Part shown: in pieces, positions 28,800-38,403 of the stretch
Position numbering within the stretch: the first letter of the stretch is position 1
Layout: each line of letters begins with the position of its first letter
Source: Luminiphilus syltensis NOR5-1B
GTDB taxonomy: Bacteria; Pseudomonadota; Gammaproteobacteria; Pseudomonadales; Halieaceae
NCBI RefSeq assembly: GCF_000158175.1
Contig: NZ_DS999411.1
Span: 2,927,674 to 2,991,673 of the forward strand
Reading direction: 5' to 3'
Length of the DNA stretch: 64,000 nt
Program-made: the position numbers and the translations under genes
Notes under the pieces: generated by a model
The model's input: only the letters and a program-made list of their open reading frames with translations
Told to the model about the DNA's origin: nothing
Database searches by the model: none

Positions 28800-28891
28800 C
28801 ATATTCCAGATCGGCTTTCAGTACCCGAAATCCGAACAGAAACCCGCAGCAGCGGGACGATTGATCTGGACAACCCTCCGGGAGGGCGCGA

Positions 28892-29839
28892 ATGAACATG
28901 TCATCCACCGCAGTCGTTTTTGAGCAGCCACACAAGCTGTCGCTGCGCACTGTGGCGCTGCCCGAACCCGATGACAACGACCTGCTTATCGACGTGGAAT
29001 GGACCGGCATTAGCACCGGCACCGAGCGTCTGCTGTGGGATGGCCGCATGCCTGCCTTCCCCGGCCTTGATTACCCCCTGGTTCCTGGCTACGAGACTAT
29101 CGGTACAGTGGTCGAAACCGGCAGTGATACCTCGATTGCACCGGGCACACGGGTTTTCGTACCGGGCTCAAAAGGTTTTGTCGATGCACGCGGCCTGTTT
29201 GGCGGAGCCGCCTCTCGCGTGCTGGTCGCCGAACATAAAGCGGTCCCACTACCCGATGACGAGACCCCCGACGGCGCGCTGTTCGCCTTAACGGCGACCG
29301 CGATTCACATTTTGACCTTGCTGGGCCAGGACCGAACCCCCGACCTTATCGTCGGCCACGGCGCACTCGGTCGACTGCTGGCGCGATGTACCCGCGCGCT
29401 GCGCGGACGCGCACCTCAGGTCTGGGAAACCAACGCCATACGCGCCGAGGGAGCCACCGGATACAACGTCATACACCCGGATCAGGATGAGCGCTTTGAT
29501 TACCAGACCGTGGTCGATGTCAGTGGCGACTCGACTCTTCTCGACACCCTGATCACCCGCGTCGGTGCCGGCGGCACCATCGCACTCGGCGGGTTTTATA
29601 CGCACCCCCTGGCCTTCAATTTCGTGCCCGCGTTCATCCGCGAAGTTGAAATCAAGGTCTGCGCGGAGTGGAACGAGCAAGACGTCGCCCTCACCACCCG
29701 ATTGATCGCCGAAGGTCGCCTTTCACTGGACGGCCTCATAACCCATCGTCACGCCGTAAACGACGCGGCGAGCGCCTACGACACTGCATTTACTAACCCC
29801 GAGTGCCTGAAAATGGTCCTCGACTGGAGAGAGCAATGA
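28892..29839 (+). CDS. bchC: BchC, bacteriochlorophyllide a dehydrogenase
   Basis: A 315-aa MDR-type dehydrogenase that oxidises 3-hydroxyethyl bacteriochlorophyllide a to the 3-acetyl product. It has EWTGISTGTERLLWDGRMP near residue 32, a feature of BchC, and PLVPGYETIGTVVETG near 60; the C-terminal half contains VGAGGTIALGGFY. GGAGGG lies 5 nt before ATG 28892. A 92-nt leader follows the PpsR-controlled promoter. It overlaps bchX by 4 nt. Confidence 0.95.
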   Translation: MNMSSTAVVFEQPHKLSLRTVALPEPDDNDLLIDVEWTGISTGTERLLWDGRMPAFPGLDYPLVPGYETIGTVVETGSDTSIAPGTRVFVPGSKGFVDARGLFGGAASRVLVAEHKAVPLPDDETPDGALFALTATAIHILTLLGQDRTPDLIVGHGALGRLLARCTRALRGRAPQVWETNAIRAEGATGYNVIHPDQDERFDYQTVVDVSGDSTLLDTLITRVGAGGTIALGGFYTHPLAFNFVPAFIREVEIKVCAEWNEQDVALTTRLIAEGRLSLDGLITHRHAVNDAASAYDTAFTNPECLKMVLDWREQ

Positions 29840-30828
29840 GTTTGATTGAATCCGCGACCGTTTACGATCCGGACGCGCCCAAGGAGTCATCCCCTATTCT
29901 GGCCACTTCTGGCGAAGGGGCTCCAAAGACTCAGATTATCGCTATCTACGGCAAAGGCGGAATCGGCAAAAGCTTCACCCTCGCCAACCTCTCCTACATG
30001 ATGGCGCAGCAGGGCAAGAAGGTGCTGCTCATCGGCTGCGACCCCAAGAGTGACACCACGTCGCTGCTGTTTGGCGGCAAGGCCTGTCCGACCATCATCG
30101 AGACCTCTTCAAAACGCAAAGCTGCGGGCGACGAAACCCACATCGGAGACGTCTGCTTCAAACGCGATGGCGTTTACGCTATGGAACTCGGTGGACCCGA
30201 AGTCGGTAGAGGCTGCGGTGGCCGCGGCATCATCCACGGCTTTGAAACACTGGAGAAGCTAGGCTTTCACGACTGGGATTTCGACTACGTACTACTCGAC
30301 TTCCTCGGTGACGTGGTGTGTGGCGGTTTCGGCCTGCCCATCGCCCGGGACATGTGCCAAAAGGTTATTGTCGTTGCCTCCAACGATTTGCAATCCCTCT
30401 ACGTCGCCAACAATGTCTGCTCCGCGGTCGAATACTTCCGCAAGCTCGGCGGTAACGTCGGCGTCGCAGGCATGGTAACCAACAAGGATGACGGCAGCGG
30501 CGAAGCTCAGGCCTTCTGCAAGGCAGTAGGCATTCCAGAGCTGGCCTCAATCCCCGCCGATGATGATATCCGGCGCAAAAGCGCGAGCTACGAAATTATC
30601 GGCCGACCTGAAGGTGTATGGGGTCCGCTTTTCGCTGAGCTCGCAGAAAACGTGGGCTCGGCGCCACCCACCCAGCCCAACCCCCTGGATCAGGATCAAT
30701 TACTCGGCCTGTTTTCCGGTGATGCAGTGGGTCGCGATGTGGTACTCGAACCCGCCACGATCGAAGACCTGTGCAGCGCAGCGACATTGAACAAGCCTTC
30801 ACTTGAGGTTATTTATGACGCCGTCTGA
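29836..30828 (+). CDS. bchX: BchX, chlorophyllide a reductase iron protein
   Basis: A 330-aa NifH-like ATPase supplying electrons to BchYZ for chlorophyllide a C7=C8 reduction. P-loop [11 protein letters not shown] (residues 38-48), switch region IGCDPKSDTTSL and a 4Fe-4S cysteine pair in GRGCGGRGII and DVVCGGFGLP. The start is ATG 29836, overlapping the bchC stop; an in-frame start 33 nt earlier lies inside bchC. It overlaps bchY by 14 nt. Confidence 0.97.
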   Translation: MSLIESATVYDPDAPKESSPILATSGEGAPKTQIIAIYGKGGIGKSFTLANLSYMMAQQGKKVLLIGCDPKSDTTSLLFGGKACPTIIETSSKRKAAGDETHIGDVCFKRDGVYAMELGGPEVGRGCGGRGIIHGFETLEKLGFHDWDFDYVLLDFLGDVVCGGFGLPIARDMCQKVIVVASNDLQSLYVANNVCSAVEYFRKLGGNVGVAGMVTNKDDGSGEAQAFCKAVGIPELASIPADDDIRRKSASYEIIGRPEGVWGPLFAELAENVGSAPPTQPNPLDQDQLLGLFSGDAVGRDVVLEPATIEDLCSAATLNKPSLEVIYDAV

Positions 30829-32347
30829 TACATCGACAGCGACACCCGGCACAGAGGCAAGCGACGCCGTGCAGCGTATTGACGCGGTAGATATGACCGC
30901 AGCCGCCGACCTCAAGGACGGCCAGGGCTGCCATGGTGGCAAAGAAAAGCTTCAAGCCTCAGCGGCGGCAAGCGGCAAAAGCGAGCTGTTGCAGCAGTTC
31001 AAACGCGACTACCCCACCGGGCCCCATGATCAACCCCAGAGTATGTGCCCCGCTTTCGGATCGCTCAGGGTCGGCCTTCGTATGCGCCGAACGGCTACCA
31101 TTCTCAGCGGCTCGGCCTGCTGCGTGTACGGCCTTACCTTTACTTCTCATTTTTACGGCGCACGGCGCACGGTGGGCTACGTGCCCTTCGACTCAGAAAC
31201 GCTGGTAACCGGCAAGCTGTTTGAGGATATCCGCGAGGCCACCTACCAGCTCGCCGATCCCGATCGCTATGACGCCGTCGTCATTATCAACCTGTGCGTG
31301 CCTACTGCATCGGGAGTGCCGCTTGAGCTGCTTCCCCCCGAAATCAATGGCGTCCGTGTCATCGGCATCGACGTCCCCGGATTCGGTGTACCTACCCACG
31401 CGGAGGCCAAAGATGTGCTTGCGAGCGCGATGCTCAGATACGCCCGCAAAGAAGCGCTTGCCGGACCCGTGGCTCGGCCCAATCGCAGCAATGAAGTGGA
31501 TGGTCGCCCTACCGTCAGCCTGGTCGGCGAAATCTTCCCAGTCGACGCGATTACCATCGATCGTCTTCTCGCACCCCTTGGACTCGGCGCCGGACCCGTT
31601 GTACCCACACGGGAGTGGCGCGAGCTCTATTCAGCGCTCGATTGCGCCGCTGCCGCCATGCTGCATCCGTTCTACACCGCCACGGCGAGGGAATTTGAAG
31701 CCGCGGGCCGACCATTGGTCGGCTCAGCGCCTGTCGGCTGCGAGGGCACTGCACGCTGGTTGCAGATGATTGGCGAAACCCTGGATGTTCCCAAGAGTCG
31801 AATCGACAAAGCGATCAATGAATTCCGACCCGCCATCTCCGGTGCGCTGGCCGCAAACCCCATCAAGGCAAGAATGACCTTGTCGGGCTATGAAGGTTCC
31901 GAGCTTCTGGTGGGCCGGTTGCTCGTCGAGAGCGGCGCGGACCTTCGCTATGTCGGAACCGCCTGTCCGAAAACCCGCTGGTCGAGCGAAGACTGCGAGT
32001 GGCTAGAGGCCCACGGTGTTCAAGTGCGCTATCGCGCCTCGCTGGAAGATGATCTGGAAGCCATGGCTGAGTATGAACCGGATCTCGCGGTTGGTACTAC
32101 GCCAGTGGTACAAAAAGCGAAAGAACTGGCCATTCCATCCCTTTACTTTACCAACCTGATTTCCGCGCGGCCGTTAATGGGCCCCGCCGGTGCCGGTTCA
32201 CTGGCCCAGGTTATCAATGCCGCCGTGTCAAATACCGAACGGTTTGCTGCCATGGAGTCCTTTTTCGAGGGCGTTGGCGAGGGTCAGATGGCCGGTGTAT
32301 GGACCCCCGAAATCGCGACCGCCGCCAGCCAGCGAGGTGCCTTTTAA
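30815..32347 (+). CDS. bchY: BchY, chlorophyllide a reductase subunit Y
   Basis: A 510-aa nitrogenase-like catalytic subunit. [16 protein letters not shown] near residue 75 carries the N-terminal cluster-binding cysteine; [12 protein letters not shown] supplies further ligands. It pairs with BchZ as a heterotetramer. The first 65 residues are hydrophilic and low in complexity, as often in BchY. GAGG sits 6 nt before ATG 30815. Its TAA shares a base with the bchZ ATG. Confidence 0.96.
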   Translation: MTPSDTSTATPGTEASDAVQRIDAVDMTAAADLKDGQGCHGGKEKLQASAAASGKSELLQQFKRDYPTGPHDQPQSMCPAFGSLRVGLRMRRTATILSGSACCVYGLTFTSHFYGARRTVGYVPFDSETLVTGKLFEDIREATYQLADPDRYDAVVIINLCVPTASGVPLELLPPEINGVRVIGIDVPGFGVPTHAEAKDVLASAMLRYARKEALAGPVARPNRSNEVDGRPTVSLVGEIFPVDAITIDRLLAPLGLGAGPVVPTREWRELYSALDCAAAAMLHPFYTATAREFEAAGRPLVGSAPVGCEGTARWLQMIGETLDVPKSRIDKAINEFRPAISGALAANPIKARMTLSGYEGSELLVGRLLVESGADLRYVGTACPKTRWSSEDCEWLEAHGVQVRYRASLEDDLEAMAEYEPDLAVGTTPVVQKAKELAIPSLYFTNLISARPLMGPAGAGSLAQVINAAVSNTERFAAMESFFEGVGEGQMAGVWTPEIATAASQRGAF

Positions 32348-33798
32348 TGTTGGTGCTTGATCACGACAGAGCCGGGGGCTATTGGGGCTCCGTCTATGTG
32401 TTTACCGCGGTCAAGGGCTTGCAAGTCATTATTGATGGACCGGTGGGCTGCGAAAATCTGCCGGTAACCTCGGTGCTTCACTACACCGATGCCCTTCCCC
32501 CCCACGAGCTTCCAGTGGTCGTCACAGGCCTCGGCGAAGATGAATTGGGGCAGCACGGTACCGAAGGAGCGCTGCGCCGCGCCCACAAATCCCTGGATCC
32601 TAAAAAGCCCAGTGTGGTCGTCACCGGCTCGATCGCCGAAATGATCGGTGGTGGCGTCACTCCTGAAGGAACCGGTATCAAGCGCTTCCTGCCGCGCACC
32701 ATTGATGAAGATCAATGGCAGAGTGCGGACCGCGCCATGGTCTGGCTGTGGAAAGAATACGGGTCGAAGAAAAAACGCAAGGCCAAGGTAAAGGCTGAAG
32801 ACGCCAAGCCCCTGGTCAATATTATTGGCCCCGCTTACGGCTGTTTCAACACCTGGTCCGATCTTGCCGAAATACGGCGCCTGGTCGAGGGTATTGGTGC
32901 CGAGGTCAATCTGGAATTCCCATTGGGTTGCCCCCTCGAGGATATCGCGACCCTCGGCGATGCCGATGCCAGCGTCTGTATGTATCGCGAGTATGGCCGC
33001 AAGCTCTGTGAAGAACTGGACAAGCCCTACTTTCAGGCGCCGATCGGGCTGCACAGTACCACCGCTTTCCTGCGCGCTTTGGCGGCAGAGCTGGGGCTGG
33101 ACCCCGAACCGTTTATCACCCTCGAGAAACACACCACGATCAAACCGATCTGGGATCTGTGGCGTTCGGTTACCCAGGATTTCTTTGGCACTGCCAGTTT
33201 TGCGGTCGTCGCCACCGAAACCTATACCCGCGGTTTACGCCACTTCCTCGAGGAAGAGCTTGGCCTGCCCTGTGCGTTCAATTTCGAGCGTAAAGCCGGT
33301 ATGAAAACCGACAACGAGGCCGTCAGACAGGCACTTGCCGATACCAAACCGCTGGTTGTATTCGGCAGCTATAACGAGCGCATGTATCTCGCGGAACTGG
33401 GCGCCCACAGCATATACATTCCCGCGTCGCTGCCCGGGACGATTATTCGCCGCCACACGGGTACGCCATTTATGGGCTATGCCGGCGCCTGCTATTTACT
33501 GCAGGAAGTGTGCAATGCGCTGTTCGACGCGCTCTTCAATATTTTGCCACTCGGTTCTGATCTCGATGCGGTCTCGGCGACGCCGGCGCGAAACTTCGAA
33601 GCGCTGTCCTGGGATGACGAAGCCGAACAGGCGCTTGAGGGAATGGTGGCCAAGGCCCCTATTCTGATTCGAATTTCTGCCGCCAAGCGCTTGCGCGATG
33701 CGGCTGAAACAGTGGCTAGAAATAATGGGGCCACGGTAGTCACAGTTTCGCACCTTAACGCTGCGGAAAATATTGTGAATGCGGGTAATGCCGCGTGA
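32347..33798 (+). CDS. bchZ: BchZ, chlorophyllide a reductase subunit Z
   Basis: A 483-aa partner of BchY. Features: [19 protein letters not shown] near residue 35 (cluster and substrate region), [18 protein letters not shown] near 165 and [17 protein letters not shown] near 380. ATG 32347 overlaps the bchY stop (TAATG); an upstream in-frame start lies inside bchY. Last of the bchCXYZ group, 13 nt before the putative pufQ. Confidence 0.96.
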   Translation: MLVLDHDRAGGYWGSVYVFTAVKGLQVIIDGPVGCENLPVTSVLHYTDALPPHELPVVVTGLGEDELGQHGTEGALRRAHKSLDPKKPSVVVTGSIAEMIGGGVTPEGTGIKRFLPRTIDEDQWQSADRAMVWLWKEYGSKKKRKAKVKAEDAKPLVNIIGPAYGCFNTWSDLAEIRRLVEGIGAEVNLEFPLGCPLEDIATLGDADASVCMYREYGRKLCEELDKPYFQAPIGLHSTTAFLRALAAELGLDPEPFITLEKHTTIKPIWDLWRSVTQDFFGTASFAVVATETYTRGLRHFLEEELGLPCAFNFERKAGMKTDNEAVRQALADTKPLVVFGSYNERMYLAELGAHSIYIPASLPGTIIRRHTGTPFMGYAGACYLLQEVCNALFDALFNILPLGSDLDAVSATPARNFEALSWDDEAEQALEGMVAKAPILIRISAAKRLRDAAETVARNNGATVVTVSHLNAAENIVNAGNAA

Positions 33799-33811
33799 TG
33801 GAGGGATCGCT

Positions 33812-34036
33812 ATGACCGATCTACAAGGGATGAAAGCGAAAGAGTCAGGAAGAAGCTTCGGTGAACGTATGCAATTTCGCATGTTGCTCAGTGTTGTTTT
33901 TCTTTACTTCTTCGTCGGCGCCGTGATGGGCCGGATGTTTCCGGGGCAAAGCGTCCAAGCATCACAGGCTACCTGTTATGAGCACGCGCGACAGTCAGCT
34001 TATAGCGTTGTGCCCTATATCTACATGCGGGTGTGA
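33812..34036 (+). CDS. pufQ: probable PufQ
   Basis: A 74-aa protein with one transmembrane helix (residues about 21-40, QFRMLLSVVFLYFFVGAVMG) and a short C-terminal tail (HARQSAYSVVPYIYMRV). Size, single helix, position between bchZ and the reaction-centre genes, and a tail resembling the ARxxxxxTPxIF end of PufQ all support the name. Overall similarity to Rhodobacter PufQ is low by eye. PufQ aids bacteriochlorophyll supply and complex formation. GGAGGG lies before ATG 33812. Confidence 0.65.
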   Translation: MTDLQGMKAKESGRSFGERMQFRMLLSVVFLYFFVGAVMGRMFPGQSVQASQATCYEHARQSAYSVVPYIYMRV

Positions 34037-34097
34037 AAACTGGTTCCGGTGACGGAGCCCGCCGCTACGGTGGCAGATAAAAACCAAGACTTTTGAA

Positions 34098-34114
34098 GGA
34101 TGCACGGTGCATCC
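34098..34114 (+). repeat. inverted repeat before pufL
   Basis: GGATGC-ACGGT-GCATCC forms a perfect 6-bp stem (8 bp if written as dyad symmetry) a few bases before the pufL ribosome site. It lies in the pufQ-pufL gap and could form a 5' stem-loop on the LMC segment of the transcript. The core TGCACGGTGCA recurs at 37030-37040 upstream of pufB. Confidence 0.5.
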
Positions 34115-34129
34115 AAAGAGGAACTAGCC

Positions 34130-34957
34130 ATGTCGATGTTGAGTTTTGAAAAAAAATACAGGGTGCGCGGGGGAACACTGCTCGGCGGTGACCTTTTCGA
34201 CTTCTGGGTGGGACCTTTCTACGTGGGGTTCTTCGGCGTCACCACCATTTTCTTCTCGTTACTGGGCACGCTGCTCATAGTCTACGGTGCCGCCATTGGC
34301 CCCACCTGGAATCTGTGGCAGATCAGTATCGCACCACCCGATCTTTCCTATGGACTTGGATTGGCACCCCTGGCTGAAGGGGGGCTCTGGCAAATTATCA
34401 CCTTCTGTGCCATCGGCGCCTTCGTGTCCTGGGTATTACGCCAGGCCGAGATTTCAAGAAAACTGGGCATGGGCCTACACATCCCGTTCGCTTTCAGCTT
34501 TGCAGTCCTCGCCTACATCACACTGGTTGTGATTCGGCCACTACTGCTCGGCGCCTGGGGACACGGCTTCCCCTACGGCATCCTCAGTCACCTCGACTGG
34601 GTATCGAACGTCGGCTACCAGTTTCTGCACTTCCATTACAACCCAGCACATATGCTCGCGGTGACCTTCTTCTTCACCACGACCCTGGCATTGTCAATGC
34701 ATGGATCGCTGATCCTCGCTGTCACCAACCCGCCGAAGGATGACGACGTCGTCAAGACCGCGGAGCACGAAAACACCTTTTTCCGCGACGATATCGGCTA
34801 CTCCATCGGCGCGCTAGGCATTCACCGCCTGGGCCTGTTCGTAGCGCTCTCTGCGGGTTTCTGGAGCGCGGTCTGCATCGTTATCAGCGGCCCCTTCTGG
34901 ACTCGCGGATGGCCCGAATGGTGGAACTGGTGGCTCGAACTGCCCATCTGGAATTAA
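34130..34957 (+). CDS. pufL: PufL, reaction-centre L subunit
   Basis: A 275-aa five-helix membrane subunit. The N-terminus [16 protein letters not shown] is the family hallmark. Bacteriochlorophyll ligands H154 and H174 and non-haem-iron ligands H191 and H232 correspond to L H153, H173, H190 and H230. I start at ATG 34130, which gives the usual N-terminal length and has AGAGGA upstream; an earlier ATG at 34100 lies in the stem-loop. First of the pufLMC group. Confidence 0.98.
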   Translation: MSMLSFEKKYRVRGGTLLGGDLFDFWVGPFYVGFFGVTTIFFSLLGTLLIVYGAAIGPTWNLWQISIAPPDLSYGLGLAPLAEGGLWQIITFCAIGAFVSWVLRQAEISRKLGMGLHIPFAFSFAVLAYITLVVIRPLLLGAWGHGFPYGILSHLDWVSNVGYQFLHFHYNPAHMLAVTFFFTTTLALSMHGSLILAVTNPPKDDDVVKTAEHENTFFRDDIGYSIGALGIHRLGLFVALSAGFWSAVCIVISGPFWTRGWPEWWNWWLELPIWN

Positions 34958-34975
34958 TAGTAGGAGAACCTAAGC

Positions 34976-35950
34976 ATGGCTGAATACCAAAATATCTTCA
35001 CCCAAGTCCAGGTCGACGCACCCTACTATCCCGGTGTATCGCTCGGCAAAGACAACTCAAACCGTGTCGGAAAGGACACCCATTCCTACTGGTTGGGTAA
35101 GCTGGGAGATGCACAGATAGGTCCGATTTACCTCGGCCCCACCGGTGTGCTCTCGCTCCTCTTCGGCTTCCTCGCCTTCGAGATTATCGGTCTCAATATG
35201 TGGGCGTCGGTCAACTGGGATCCTATCGAGTTTATTCGACAGCTTCCCTGGCTGGCACTGGAACCACCGCCCCCTGAATATGGCCTCAGCATCCCTCCAC
35301 TGCACGATGGTGGCTGGTGGTTAATGGCTGGCTTCTTCCTTACCGCCTCAATTCTCTTGTGGTGGTGGCGAACCTTCCAGCGCTCCAGAGCGCTCGGTAT
35401 GGGTAACCACCTGGCCTGGGCCTTCGCAGGTGCTATCTGGCTCTACCTGGTACTCGGTTTCATCCGACCGGTATTGATGGGAAGCTGGAGTGAAGCGGTT
35501 CCGTTTGGGATATTCCCGCATCTCGACTGGACAGCAGCGTTCTCGCTGCGCTACGGGAACCTCTTCTACAACCCCTTCCATATGCTGTCGATCGCCTTCC
35601 TTTACGGTTCGACCCTGCTCTTCGCGATGCACGCAGGCACGATTCTCGCCACCAGCCGCTTTGGTGGTGACCGGGAGATCGATCAGATTACTGACCGGGG
35701 TACCGCGAGCGAACGTGCCGCCCTCTTCTGGCGCTGGACCATGGGCTTTAACGCGTCCATGGAATCGATTCACCGATGGGCCTGGTGGTTCGCTGTACTG
35801 ACCGTAGTCACCGGTGGCATTGGCATCCTGCTTACCGGCACCGTGGTGGACAACTGGTATCTCTGGGGCGTCAAGCACGGCATCGCCCCTGCCTATCCAC
35901 CGCTTGAAGCCACACCAGTCGTTAGTCCGCTTGCGGCGGGAGGTCAATAA
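34976..35950 (+). CDS. pufM: PufM, reaction-centre M subunit
   Basis: A 324-aa reaction-centre M subunit. H182 and H202 (pigment ligands), H219, E234 and H266 (iron ligands) fall at exactly the canonical positions. The tail after residue 307 lacks any long PufX-like extension. TAGGAG precedes the ATG. Its TAA overlaps the ATG of pufC. Confidence 0.98.
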   Translation: MAEYQNIFTQVQVDAPYYPGVSLGKDNSNRVGKDTHSYWLGKLGDAQIGPIYLGPTGVLSLLFGFLAFEIIGLNMWASVNWDPIEFIRQLPWLALEPPPPEYGLSIPPLHDGGWWLMAGFFLTASILLWWWRTFQRSRALGMGNHLAWAFAGAIWLYLVLGFIRPVLMGSWSEAVPFGIFPHLDWTAAFSLRYGNLFYNPFHMLSIAFLYGSTLLFAMHAGTILATSRFGGDREIDQITDRGTASERAALFWRWTMGFNASMESIHRWAWWFAVLTVVTGGIGILLTGTVVDNWYLWGVKHGIAPAYPPLEATPVVSPLAAGGQ

Positions 35951-36999
35951 TGAAAATGAATAAACTTCTACGCAGTAGTGCTCTTGTGGTGACTCTGGGA
36001 AGCGTATTCATCGCAGGTTGTGAGCAACCCGACGGTGAAACGGTTCAACTGGGTTACCGCGGGACTGGCATGGAGGCGGTGTATAACCCCGACACGCTCC
36101 AGGCCAAGATCGACGCCAATCAGGTACCCGATCCACAACCCAAGGTCCCCACCACCGGCCCGAAGGCCAGGGACATCTACCAGAATGTTCAGGTGCTGGG
36201 TGATCTGAGTGTCGGCGAATTCACGCGCCTGATGGCGGCCATGACCGAGTGGGTCTCCCCTGAGGAAGGTTGCAACTACTGCCATAATGCCGCCGACTTC
36301 GCAGATGACGCACCGTATACCAAGCGAGTGGCTCGCGTCATGATTGGCATGACCCAACGGGCTAACGAAAAGTGGCAGCCTCACGTCGGTGACACTGGCG
36401 TTACCTGCTACACCTGTCACCGCGGCAAGAATATTCCCGAGTACGTGTGGTCTACCGATCCTGGACATCCTCACGCCAAAGGTATTGCATCGGCGCAGCA
36501 AAACATCGCTTCTGCATCGGTAGGTTATTCATCACTGCCTTATGATCCGTTTACGCCCTTCCTCGAGGACAATGCCGAGATTCGGAACGCCTCTGACACA
36601 GCGCTGCCCACCGGCAATCGCACGTCGATCAAGCAAACCGAGTGGACGTACAGCCTAATGATGCACTTCTCGGATTCACTGGGGGTGAACTGTACGTACT
36701 GCCACAACTCACGAGCCTTCGCGAGCTGGGAGCAGAGCTCGCCAGCAAGAACGACGGCCTGGCACGGTATCCGAATGGTTAGGGAGTTGAACAACGACTT
36801 TATCAACTCGACCACCAGTTACCTGCCGGACAACCGTAAAGGTCCGCTGGGCGACCCCCTTAAAGTCAGCTGTGAAACGTGCCACCAGGGGGCCTACAAG
36901 CCTCTGTATGGCGCGCCCATGCTGAAGGATTATCCCAATCTGTCATCACTCGATGAAGCCGCAACCGCGCAGTACCTCAAGGCGGCGCTGAGCGAGTGA
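35950..36999 (+). CDS. pufC: PufC, tetrahaem reaction-centre cytochrome
   Basis: A 349-aa periplasmic cytochrome that re-reduces the special pair. The lipobox IAGC (C24) predicts a lipid-anchored N-terminus. Four CxxCH haem sites are present: CNYCH, CYTCH, CTYCH and CETCH, so all four haems should be bound. Axial methionines occur in the expected helices (for example FTRLMAAMTEW). It is coupled to pufM by the TAATG overlap. The 189 nt to pufB contain a stem-loop. Confidence 0.97.
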   Translation: MKMNKLLRSSALVVTLGSVFIAGCEQPDGETVQLGYRGTGMEAVYNPDTLQAKIDANQVPDPQPKVPTTGPKARDIYQNVQVLGDLSVGEFTRLMAAMTEWVSPEEGCNYCHNAADFADDAPYTKRVARVMIGMTQRANEKWQPHVGDTGVTCYTCHRGKNIPEYVWSTDPGHPHAKGIASAQQNIASASVGYSSLPYDPFTPFLEDNAEIRNASDTALPTGNRTSIKQTEWTYSLMMHFSDSLGVNCTYCHNSRAFASWEQSSPARTTAWHGIRMVRELNNDFINSTTSYLPDNRKGPLGDPLKVSCETCHQGAYKPLYGAPMLKDYPNLSSLDEAATAQYLKAALSE

Positions 37000-37089
37000 T
37001 GTCAGCAAACGAACATACCGGCACTTTGGTGCACGGTGCAGTAATTCCCGAAGGGTTGTGGGCGCAAGCACGCTGCTTTTCCGGAAGTC

Positions 37090-37117
37090 GATCGAAGGGG
37101 CACCTGCCCTCTCGATC
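37090..37117 (+). repeat. stem-loop between pufC and pufB
   Basis: GATCGAAGGG (37090-37099) pairs with CCCT-C-TCGATC (37107-37117), giving a 10-bp stem with one bulged C and a 7-nt loop, about 70 nt upstream of pufB. There is no T-run after it. It is a candidate mRNA-stability element marking the 5' edge of the pufBA segment. Confidence 0.55.
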
Positions 37118-37188
37118 AATAGGTGTCGGAAGCACGGGAATTCTCGTTTCTTTCGACGGAGCTCGACAAAAACATGGGAGGAATGTCC

Positions 37189-37323
37189 ATGAGTGAGCAA
37201 TCAGGACTGAGTGACGGCGAAGCAAGAGAATTCCACAGTGCATATATGCAAGGATTCCTCGGTTTCACCGCAGTTGCTGTGGTAGCTCACATCCTAGTCT
37301 GGATGTGGCAACCCTGGTTCTAA
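37189..37323 (+). CDS. pufB: PufB, LH1 beta polypeptide
   Basis: A 44-aa light-harvesting 1 beta chain: hydrophilic N-terminus ([20 protein letters not shown]), one transmembrane helix, and the bacteriochlorophyll ligand H34 in [14 protein letters not shown], the typical AxxHxxxWxWxPW end. GGAGGA ends 6 nt before ATG 37189; ATG 37183 is too close to that site. pufB and pufA here follow pufLMC rather than precede it. Confidence 0.93.
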   Translation: MSEQSGLSDGEAREFHSAYMQGFLGFTAVAVVAHILVWMWQPWF

Positions 37324-37338
37324 ATTAACCAACCCATC

Positions 37339-37367
37339 GCGACCATCTGATTATTCAGTACGGTCGC
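37339..37367 (+). repeat. stem-loop between pufB and pufA
   Basis: GCGACC (37339-37344) pairs with GGTCGC (37362-37367). Inside, CTGA-TTAT-TCAG forms a second short stem, giving a two-part hairpin separated by a small internal loop, in the 67-nt pufB-pufA gap. Confidence 0.5.
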
Positions 37368-37390
37368 TAAACTGATCACGGAGAACGTTT

Positions 37391-37579
37391 ATGTATAGAA
37401 TCTGGCTGATCTTCGACCCGAGAAGGGTTCTCGTGGCTAACGCAGTGTTCCTGTTTGTTCTGGCGCTGTTTATCCACTTTATTCTTCTCAGCTCGGAAAA
37501 GTACAACTGGATCGAGGGCTCTTCATATAGTGCTGCTACGGCATCACATATGGAGGCTCTGCCACCCTCACGAAGTTAG
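37391..37579 (+). CDS. pufA: PufA, LH1 alpha polypeptide
   Basis: A 62-aa light-harvesting 1 alpha chain. [19 protein letters not shown] is the classic LH1 alpha N-terminus. H29 in [16 protein letters not shown] is the bacteriochlorophyll ligand and the following Trp is the hydrogen-bonding residue. About 20 residues follow the helix. GGAG lies 8 nt before the ATG. It is the last gene of the puf operon. Confidence 0.96.
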   Translation: MYRIWLIFDPRRVLVANAVFLFVLALFIHFILLSSEKYNWIEGSSYSAATASHMEALPPSRS

Positions 37580-37596
37580 TGAGAAAAATCTGAGGC

Positions 37597-37715
37597 GCCC
37601 CGCAAGGGGCTCTCTACCGAGTCGACCCGCAGCGATACTGCAAAGGCTTGCTGTGACCGGATAAGGGCTCGCCCTTAACGCCGGTTCCCCTTCCCCCAAA
37701 GGGGGGGTCATTTTT
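37597..37715 (+). terminator. puf operon 3' hairpins and probable terminator
   Basis: Three hairpins follow pufA: GCCCC-GCAA-GGGGC (37597-37610, a GNRA-type tetraloop), TAAGGG-CTCG-CCCTTA (37662-37677), and CCCCC-AAA-GGGGG (37693-37705). The last is followed within a few bases by TTTTT (37711-37715), the best intrinsic-terminator candidate. The first could protect the pufBA messenger 3' end. Confidence 0.6.
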
Positions 37716-37731
37716 CCACCCCAGGATAACT

Positions 37732-38340
37732 ATGAGTTCTTTGCATTCCCCCGAAGAGACGCCGACGTCAACCGCGGTGACCGTATCCTTCGATGAGGAA
37801 CCACTGATTCTTGTAGACCCCGACGACAATGTCGTTGGTCATCAAAGCAAGTATTTAACGCATCAAGGCCGAGGCTTATTGCACCGCGCCTTCTCCATTT
37901 TCTTATTCGACAGCCTTGGCAGAGTTATGCTGCATCAACGTGCCGCGGATAAGCCGTTGTGGCCCGGCTATTGGACTAATGCCTGCTGCAGTCACCCCCG
38001 TCGCGGCGAAACCCTTGAGCAGGCTACCGCACGTCGATTACAGGAAGAACTGGGCACTGTCACCGAATTGTACTACTGCTACCGGTTTATCTATCAGGCG
38101 CAGTTTAAGAATGTGGGCAGCGAGCACGAACTGTGTGCCGTTTATATCGGGCAACTGACTGAGCACTCGCCTCCCCTCGCTCCAAACCCAACCGAAATAG
38201 CAGCGCACGGCTGGTATCACTTGTCCGAAGTAGACCGATGGATTGACGAGGATCCAGGCGCCTTCACACCCTGGTTCTTAATCGAGTGGACCCGGCTACG
38301 ACGGGATTTCCAACAGAAGATAACAGCGCTCAACGTGTAG
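37732..38340 (+). CDS. idi: Idi, isopentenyl-diphosphate delta-isomerase (type I)
   Basis: A 202-aa type-I IPP isomerase of the Nudix fold, balancing IPP and DMAPP for carotenoid and phytyl synthesis. The active-site Cys lies in GYWTNACCSHPRRGE near residue 85, and the Nudix-like helix ARRLQEELG near 105 provides metal-binding glutamates. The N-terminal 20 residues are an extra hydrophilic stretch. AGGATAACT precedes the ATG. It stands alone after the puf terminator and converges on the hemN-like gene. Confidence 0.95.
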   Translation: MSSLHSPEETPTSTAVTVSFDEEPLILVDPDDNVVGHQSKYLTHQGRGLLHRAFSIFLFDSLGRVMLHQRAADKPLWPGYWTNACCSHPRRGETLEQATARRLQEELGTVTELYYCYRFIYQAQFKNVGSEHELCAVYIGQLTEHSPPLAPNPTEIAAHGWYHLSEVDRWIDEDPGAFTPWFLIEWTRLRRDFQQKITALNV

Positions 38341-38403
38341 CGCTGTTGCAGGGCAAGATAGGGAGTGATCGCAGCGGGCTATCACACACCGCTGCTCACG
38401 ATA

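Noticed and set aside
36996-37196. 66-codon open frame in the pufC-pufB gap
   Set aside because: Its start is inside the pufC stop region, it has no ribosome site, it spans the stem-loop and repeat, and the product is low in hydrophobic pattern. The gap is better read as regulatory RNA.
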